Source of the DNA: Streptomyces guryensis
GTDB lineage: Bacteria > Actinomycetota > Actinomycetes > Streptomycetales > Streptomycetaceae
Assembly: GCF_021261325.1 (NCBI RefSeq)
Contig: NZ_JAJSBI010000005.1
Coordinates: forward strand, 62,001-126,000
DNA: 64,000 nt
Direction of reading: 5' to 3'
How positions within the stretch are numbered: position 1 is the stretch's first letter; each line of letters starts with the position of its first letter. Below the pieces are notes generated by a model, which made no database searches, was not told the DNA's origin, and was given only the letters and a program-made list of their open reading frames with translations. The translations under genes were made by a program, and so were the position numbers. Of the stretch, positions 60,857-64,000 are shown piece by piece.

Positions 60857-61870
60857 TCAGGGCCGCCCCGGCGCGGCAACCGCCTCGCCGGCCGGCACGG
60901 GCCCCGGCGGCGTCCCCTCGCCGAACGGCCGGCCGCCCAGCTCCTGGCGGTGATGGGGCGTCAGCCAGCCGGACGGATCCGGCCCGAGGGGCACGATCCG
61001 GGTCGGGTTGATGCCGGTGTGCACCTGGTAGTAGTGCCGCTTGATGTGGTCGAAGTCGACGGTGTCACCGAAACCGGGCGTCTGGTACAGGTCGCGAGCG
61101 TACGCCCACAGGACCGGGTTCTCCGCGAGCTTCCACCGGTTGCACTTGAAGTGGCCGTGGTAGACGGCGTCGAAACGGACCAGGGTGGTGAACAGCCGGA
61201 TGTCCGCCTCGGTGATCGTGTCGCCGACGAGATAACGCTGCCGCGCAAGCCGCTCCGTCAGCAGCTCCAGCCGCCGGAAGACACCGGCGCACGCGGTCTC
61301 GTACTCCTCCTGGTCCGTGGCGAAACCGGCCCGGTACACACCGTTGTTGACGTCCTCGTAGACGTCCGCCATCACCGAGTCGATCTCGTCGCGCAGGGCG
61401 TACGGATACAGATCGGGCGCCCCGTCACGGTGCAGTGACCGCCACTCGGTGGCCAGGTCCAGGGTGAGCTGCTGGTAGTCGTTGGTGACCAGCTTCCCGC
61501 TGGGTACGTCGACGATCGCGGGCACGCTCACGCCGCCCGGGTAGTCGCTCTCCCGCCGGTCGTACGCCTCGCCGAGGAAGCGGATGCCGAGGACCGGGTC
61601 GCGGCCGTCCGGGTCCAGGGTGAAGCGCCAGCTGCGGTCGTCCTGGATCGGGTCGGCAAGGCCCAGGGACAGGGCGTCCTCCAGGCCGAGCAGCCGGCGC
61701 GAGACCAGTGCCCGGCTCGCCCACGGACAGGCACGGCTCGCCACCAGCCGGTAACGGCCCGCCGCCACCGGCCACCCGTCCCGGCCGTCGGCGGTGATCC
61801 GGTCCGTGAAGTGGCTCTTGGACCGCTTGAACGTCGTCTGCCCGTACCTGCTGTTGCCCCCGCCGCCCAT
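60857..61870 (-). CDS. Glutathionyl-hydroquinone reductase-like protein (Xi-class GST fold)
   Basis: The 337-residue enzyme has the YqjG/ECM4 pattern: thioredoxin-like domain with catalytic Cys48 in RACPWASR, GLADPIQDDRSWRF-type segments, and a helical domain with DVYEDVNNGVYRAGF, LVGDTITEADIRLFTTLVRF and GHFKCN. It reduces glutathionyl conjugates in other bacteria; in mycothiol-producing actinobacteria the thiol partner is probably mycothiol, which is inference. ATG 61870 follows GGGAGGA. Confidence 0.9.
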   Translation of the reverse strand: MGGGGNSRYGQTTFKRSKSHFTDRITADGRDGWPVAAGRYRLVASRACPWASRALVSRRLLGLEDALSLGLADPIQDDRSWRFTLDPDGRDPVLGIRFLGEAYDRRESDYPGGVSVPAIVDVPSGKLVTNDYQQLTLDLATEWRSLHRDGAPDLYPYALRDEIDSVMADVYEDVNNGVYRAGFATDQEEYETACAGVFRRLELLTERLARQRYLVGDTITEADIRLFTTLVRFDAVYHGHFKCNRWKLAENPVLWAYARDLYQTPGFGDTVDFDHIKRHYYQVHTGINPTRIVPLGPDPSGWLTPHHRQELGGRPFGEGTPPGPVPAGEAVAAPGRP

Positions 61871-62004
61871 GATTCCTCCCTGCGTCGAGTGTCCCCTGAT
61901 GATCGGGTTCCCCTCATGTGATGACCGGGTTCCCCGCATTCCTTCGATTCCCCCGAATTCCGCCGGCGCGGTGTGAGCCGCCAGGAGAGGGGCAGTCGGC
62001 GAAG

Positions 62005-62982
62005 GTGAGCGGGACATCCTCGAAATCCTCGGACGACAAGGCGGACCGCAGGACACGCGTCACCGTGCTGGTGGCGCTCGCCGCCAACCTGCTGATCGCG
62101 GTGGCCAAGGCTGCCGGCGGTCTGGTGGCCGGATCACCGGCGCTGCTGTCGGAGGCGGCGCACTCGGTGGCCGACAGTTTCAACGAGGTCTTCCTGCTGG
62201 CGGCACTGCGCCGCAGCCGCCGCCCGCCTGACAAACGGCATCCCTTCGGCTATGGCAAAGAACGGTTCTTCTGGTCGCTCCTGGCAGCCGTCGGGATCTT
62301 CGTCATGGGCGGCTGCTTCTCCTTCTTCCAGGGCGTCGAGGCCCTCAGGAACGGCGCCGAGGAAAAGCTGAGCGGCTATGTCGCGGGCCTGATCGTGCTG
62401 GGCGTCGCCTTCGTCGCCGAAGGCGTCTCGCTGCTGCGGGCCCTGCACCAGGCGCGCGGCCAGGGCGGCGCGCAGGGCATGCGTGACCCGGCGCTGCGCA
62501 CGGTGGTCGCCGAGGACGGCACGGCGGTGCTCGGCGTGACGCTGGCCGCCGCGGGCATGGCGCTGCACATGGTCACCGGGCAGGTGGTGTGGGAGGCGTC
62601 CGCCTCGCTCGCGATCGGAGCGCTGCTCGTCTTCGTCGCCTACCACCTGGGCCGCGAGGCCCGCGACCAGCTGATCGGGGAGTCCGCCGACCCTCGGACG
62701 GCGGCCCGGATCCAGTCCCTGCTGGAGGCGCAGCCCGAGATCGACAGCGTGGAGGCGCTGTTCACGATGAAGACGGGCCTCGACACGGCCCTCGTGGCCG
62801 CTCGCGTCGACCTGGTGCCCGGCCTGGACAGTGAGCGGGTCGAGGAGGTCGCCGTGCGGATCAAGCGGTCCCTCGCGAACACCGTGCCCGAGGCGCGCGA
62901 GATCTTCCTCGACATCACCGACCGGCCGGCCCACGAGGCACGAGAAAGCCCCGCCGCGACGGGGGAGCGCGGCGGGGCCTGA
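62005..62982 (+). CDS. Cation diffusion facilitator family transporter
   Basis: The 325-residue efflux protein has six transmembrane helices, the CDF metal site HSVADSFNEV (HxxxD) in the second helix and a matching TAVLGVTLAAAG segment in the fifth, plus a C-terminal cytoplasmic dimer domain (TKTGLDTALVAARVDL-like region). It probably exports zinc, iron or manganese. GTG 62005 is about 12 bases after GGAGAGGGG. A terminator hairpin is built into its last codons. Confidence 0.87.
   Translation: MSGTSSKSSDDKADRRTRVTVLVALAANLLIAVAKAAGGLVAGSPALLSEAAHSVADSFNEVFLLAALRRSRRPPDKRHPFGYGKERFFWSLLAAVGIFVMGGCFSFFQGVEALRNGAEEKLSGYVAGLIVLGVAFVAEGVSLLRALHQARGQGGAQGMRDPALRTVVAEDGTAVLGVTLAAAGMALHMVTGQVVWEASASLAIGALLVFVAYHLGREARDQLIGESADPRTAARIQSLLEAQPEIDSVEALFTMKTGLDTALVAARVDLVPGLDSERVEEVAVRIKRSLANTVPEAREIFLDITDRPAHEARESPAATGERGGA
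62948..62978 (+). terminator. Terminator inside the 3' end of the CDF gene
   Basis: GCCCCGCCGCG (62948-62958) pairs perfectly with CGCGGCGGGGC (62968-62978) across nine bases. The stem lies within the final codons of the transporter, ending two bases before the TGA stop. Confidence 0.7.
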
Positions 62983-63074
62983 CGCACGCGTGCCCGGCGG
63001 CAACCGGTTCATGCGTCCCCGAACGAAGATTTTTCTTCCAGCCCTGTTCAGCGGCCGGTCCGGGGTCTGGTGGA

Positions 63075-63106
63075 GGGCCCGGACCGGGAGCTGCCGAACC
63101 GGGCCC
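63075..63106 (-). terminator. Stem-loop after the nitroreductase-family gene
   Basis: GGGCCCGG (63075-63082) pairs with CCGGGCCC (63099-63106) across a 16-base loop, immediately beyond the stop of the minus-strand gene at 63110. Confidence 0.5.
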
Positions 63107-63109
63107 GCA

Positions 63110-63562
63110 TCACTGCTCTCCGTCGGCCGGTTCCAGCACGAACACCGGAATCTGCCGGTCCGTCTTCGTCTGGTAGTCGGCGTACGGCGGATACGCCGCC
63201 ACGGCACGCTCCCACCACTCGGCCTTCTCCGCGCCGGTGACCTCACGGGCCGTCATGTCCTGCTTCGCCGGCCCGTCCTGGAGCTCCACCCGGGGATCTC
63301 CCTTGACGTTGTGGTACCAGACCGGGTGCTTGGGCGCGCCGCCCTGCGAGGCGACCAGGGCGTACCGCCCCTCGTGCTCGACGCGCATCAGAGGCGTCTT
63401 GCGGATCTTGCCGCTCTTCACACCCCGGGTCGTGACCAGGACGACGGGCATGCCGGTGTCCAGCAGTGTCGTCCCCTTCGTGCCGCCGGAGCTCTCGTAG
63501 AGCTCCACCTGATCGCGCACCCACTGCGCCGGGCTGGGTTCGTACTCGCCCTCAAGAGGCAT
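63110..63562 (-). CDS. F420/deazaflavin-dependent nitroreductase family protein
   Basis: The 150-residue protein matches the Ddn-type nitroreductase family (split beta-barrel): [20 protein letters not shown], then [24 protein letters not shown] and PVFVLEP. The GxKSGKxRKTPL segment is the F420 phosphate site. Members reduce quinones, nitro compounds or enones with F420H2. ATG 63562 follows AGGA. Confidence 0.88.
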   Translation of the reverse strand: MPLEGEYEPSPAQWVRDQVELYESSGGTKGTTLLDTGMPVVLVTTRGVKSGKIRKTPLMRVEHEGRYALVASQGGAPKHPVWYHNVKGDPRVELQDGPAKQDMTAREVTGAEKAEWWERAVAAYPPYADYQTKTDRQIPVFVLEPADGEQ

Positions 63563-63832
63563 GTCATCCGTCCTATCGTCGAGTTCTGCAGCCGACTGGC
63601 ACCGTGCTTCAACACCGGTGCCCGCAGGATTCATCCATACCGGACTGCCCTTCGGCGTCGTGATCACGCCACTCGACGGCAGTTGCGTCACCGGCTGCCC
63701 CCGCAGCGGCAGCGAGAGTGGCCGGATATGGCCGCGGCCACCGCCCGCCCCGGCACGCATTCCGATGCGCGAGCGAGCATCCCCGGCCAGATTGCCCGCA
63801 CCACCGATCTGGCCGAACTTCACGTCGTCCCA
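63563..63832. other. Intergenic, no gene seen
   Basis: The region separates the divergent nitroreductase-family and P450 genes. No frame looks coding and no clear promoter hexamers were recognised, apart from the operator listed next. Confidence 0.3.
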
Positions 63833-63851
63833 TAGATGCCCCGGGCATCTA
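63833..63851. promoter_or_regulatory. 19-bp perfect palindrome upstream of a P450 gene
   Basis: TAGATGCCC, C, GGGCATCTA at 63833-63851 has nine-base perfect arms around a single central base, 42 bp before the P450 start. It fits a dimeric repressor site; the regulator is not in the window. Confidence 0.55.
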
Positions 63852-63893
63852 ATGAAGATCTGCACGACGCACTCTTCGTCTGCGAGGTCTTCC

Positions 63894-64000
63894 ATGACGG
63901 AAACGGAACCCGTCGCGTTCCCCCAGGACCGGACCTGTCCCTACCACCCGCCCACCGCCTACGATCCGTTGCGCGCCACCCGCCCGCTGAGCCGGATCAC
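63894..64000 (+). CDS. Cytochrome P450, N-terminal part (cut by window end)
   Basis: From ATG 63894 the frame reads [20 protein letters not shown], then [14 protein letters not shown]. This is the typical N-terminus of CYP105-like Streptomyces P450s (CPYHPPxxYxPLRxxRPLSR). Only about 35 residues are in the window, so heme and I-helix motifs cannot be checked. GAGG lies about ten bases upstream of the start. Confidence 0.75.
   Translation, partial: MTETEPVAFPQDRTCPYHPPTAYDPLRATRPLSRI

Overview
The window is high-GC actinobacterial DNA, almost certainly from a Streptomyces chromosome. Evidence: near-universal G/C at third codon positions, frequent GTG starts, a complete conservon (sensor kinase, roadblock, DUF742, GTPase, P450), sugar importers without their own ATPase, several leaderless-type promoters, and two copies of a dispersed intergenic repeat that I recognise from other Streptomyces. 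It looks like an accessory or chromosome-arm region: many small regulator/enzyme units, four P450 genes (one cut by the window edge), and an unusual number of decaying genes. I saw no rRNA, tRNA, transposase or CRISPR array.

Layout. 0-4.4 kb: maleylpyruvate-isomerase-like protein, an erythromycin-esterase remnant, a CGNR zinc-finger regulator divergent from a quinone oxidoreductase with three operator copies between them, a DUF3626 protein and a PAS/LuxR regulator. 4.4-10.5 kb: an alpha-glucoside uptake and hydrolysis operon (binding protein, two permeases, GH13 glucosidase) divergent from its LacI regulator. 10.5-16.2 kb: a self-sufficient CYP102-type P450-reductase behind a perfect 20-bp palindrome, an APH-fold kinase and a ROK regulator. 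16.3-21.6 kb: a formate dehydrogenase operon whose catalytic subunit is broken by a 43-bp snap-back palindrome insertion. 21.7-29.8 kb: epimerase, decayed alpha/beta hydrolase, VanX-type dipeptidase, two SDRs (one with a damaged nucleotide loop), HAD and PHP hydrolases, a secreted GH16 glucanase with CBM13, and a VanZ protein.

30.1-33.8 kb: six overlapping genes form a stand-alone Mrp/Mbh-type cation antiporter module without an MrpA-type subunit. 33.8-40.2 kb: DUF4230 protein, P450, an Otr(A)-type ribosome-protection GTPase with a possible leader peptide, PRPP synthetase, STAS protein and a MarR regulator. 40.2-43.9 kb: a MarR-controlled aldehyde/alcohol dehydrogenase pair plus an NADP oxidoreductase. 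43.9-48.0 kb: GlxA-type, TetR and PucR regulators with a DUF1304 protein and a GNAT enzyme. 48.3-52.7 kb: the conservon cvnABCD plus a CYP157-like P450 whose K-helix ExxR reads ExxW. 53.1-55.5 kb: an unusual 576-residue protein with a terpene-synthase-like metal motif, next to the frameshifted N-terminal stub of a class I terpene cyclase. 55.6-64 kb: amidohydrolase and amino-acid permease with a TetR regulator whose 3' end is duplicated and decayed, then VOC, DUF4235, glutathionyl-hydroquinone reductase-like, cation efflux and F420-type nitroreductase-family genes, and the start of another P450.

Regulation is the most coherent theme. At least six divergent or upstream regions carry near-perfect palindromes, four of them in two or three related copies, so regulator-operator pairs can be proposed directly from the sequence. 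The second theme is gene decay: one recent insertion event, one small in-frame deletion, and four truncated or duplicated remnants.
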